Of a stretch of 23,081 nucleotides of DNA, positions 22,466-23,081 are shown one piece after another. Position 1 is the stretch's first letter, and every line of letters starts with the position of its first letter. Below the pieces are notes generated by a model that was not told the origin of the DNA, did not search any database, and was given only the letters and a program-made list of their open reading frames with translations. The DNA comes from Schlegelella_A sp038234975 (GTDB lineage: Bacteria > Pseudomonadota > Gammaproteobacteria > Burkholderiales > Burkholderiaceae_C), in assembly GCA_038234975.1 (NCBI GenBank), contig JBBSUK010000043.1, positions 1-23,081 on the forward strand, given 5' to 3'. The translations under genes were made by a program, and so were the position numbers.

Positions 22466-23081
22466 GTGGGCCGCAAAGCCGCGGCGATCGCCGCGCAGCT
22501 CGTGCTGCTGGCCGCGGTGCTCGCCGTGCCGCCGGCGATGCAGGCGTTGGGCTGGGGCTACTACGTCAGCACCGCCGACCGCATCGTCGTCTACGCGATC
22601 GCCGCGACGAGCCTGAACCTGGTGCTCGGCTACGGCGGCATGGTCTCGTTCGGCCACGCCGCGTTCTTCGGCCTGGGCGCCTACGTGACCGCGGTGCTGA
22701 TCAGCGAGGGCGTGCTCAACGGCGCCGTCCACCTCGTGGCGACGGCGGGCATCACGGCGGTCGTGGCACTCGTCATCGGTGCCATTTCGCTGCGCACGCG
22801 CGGCGTCTACTTCATCATGATCACGCTCGCCTTCGGGCAGATGCTGTTCTTCCTCGCCAACTCGATCAAGGGCTGGGGTGGCGACGAGGGGCTCAACGTC
22901 GCCGAGCGTTCACTGATCGGCTTCGGACTCGACCTGAAAGACACGACGACCTTCTACTACGTGGCGATCGCGGTGCTCGCGGTCACGCTGTGGGGCCTGC
23001 ATCGCTTCGTGCGCTCCGACTTCGGGCGGTCGGTCATCGCCACCCGCGACGACGAGCAGCGCGCCGAGGCGCTCGGCTTCG
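22466..23081 (+). CDS. livM: ABC transporter permease, LivM type (3' end cut by window)
   Basis: About 205 residues are present before the window ends. A GTG at 22466, one base after the livH stop, starts the frame; tight coupling to livH is expected. Membrane segments are evident, with the LivM signatures NLVLGYGGMVSFGHAAFFGL (about 52-71) and RGVYFIMITLAFGQMLFF (about 112-129), then the cytoplasmic loop FGRSVIATRDDEQRAEALGF. It pairs with LivH. The ATPase genes (livG and livF types) are expected just beyond the window. Confidence 0.92.
   Translation, partial: MGRKAAAIAAQLVLLAAVLAVPPAMQALGWGYYVSTADRIVVYAIAATSLNLVLGYGGMVSFGHAAFFGLGAYVTAVLISEGVLNGAVHLVATAGITAVVALVIGAISLRTRGVYFIMITLAFGQMLFFLANSIKGWGGDEGLNVAERSLIGFGLDLKDTTTFYYVAIAVLAVTLWGLHRFVRSDFGRSVIATRDDEQRAEALGF

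Overview
The window is GC-rich chromosomal DNA. Codon use, the operon types and an intergenic repeat motif that I recognise from Burkholderiales all point to a beta-proteobacterium of that order, perhaps the Rubrivivax/Methylibium/Piscinibacter group. I see no rRNA, tRNA, CRISPR array, transposase or phage gene. Genes are tightly packed; no gene-free stretch exceeds about 170 bases.

Left part (1-4330): the 3' end of an MscS-type mechanosensitive channel runs into a convergent, overlapping ClC chloride/proton antiporter. An aldo/keto reductase follows on the minus strand, divergent from an AhpD-like carboxymuconolactone decarboxylase family protein. Next is a compact YefM/YoeB toxin-antitoxin pair with a recognisable operator-promoter.

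DNA repair block (4337-8844): ku (minus) and ligD (plus) diverge from one short palindrome that holds both start codons. LigD has the order phosphoesterase-ligase-polymerase. A gene for a fused MerR-like HTH and TPR protein follows ku on the same strand and may belong to the same transcript. Together these form a two-component bacterial NHEJ locus plus one uncharacterised companion.

Middle (8863-11905): a small lipoprotein, a stand-alone GAF protein, a tartrate dehydrogenase-type beta-decarboxylating dehydrogenase, a small [2Fe-2S] thioredoxin-fold ferredoxin-like protein and a strongly acidic small protein.

Aromatic catabolism (12028-14675 and 17133-23081): pcaI, pcaJ and pcaF on the minus strand encode the last two steps of the beta-ketoadipate pathway. 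A Burkholderiales-type repeat lies between the two CoA-transferase subunit genes. After a group of membrane-protein genes (GlsB/YeaQ type, a small hypothetical, and an orphan creD), a LysR regulator diverges from a ring-hydroxylating dioxygenase alpha/beta pair. A branched-chain-amino-acid-type ABC importer follows (binding protein, LivH, LivM cut by the window end). The likely logic is import of an aromatic acid, ring dihydroxylation under LysR control, and funnelling to succinyl-CoA and acetyl-CoA through PcaIJF. The substrate cannot be read from the sequence, and no reductase component is visible here.

No wholly new system stands out. The most interesting points are the shared ku/ligD start palindrome with its HTH-TPR companion, the repeat-derived mini-ORF bridging pcaI and pcaJ, the apparently leaderless antitoxin promoter, and the long N-terminal extension or dual start of the dioxygenase beta subunit.
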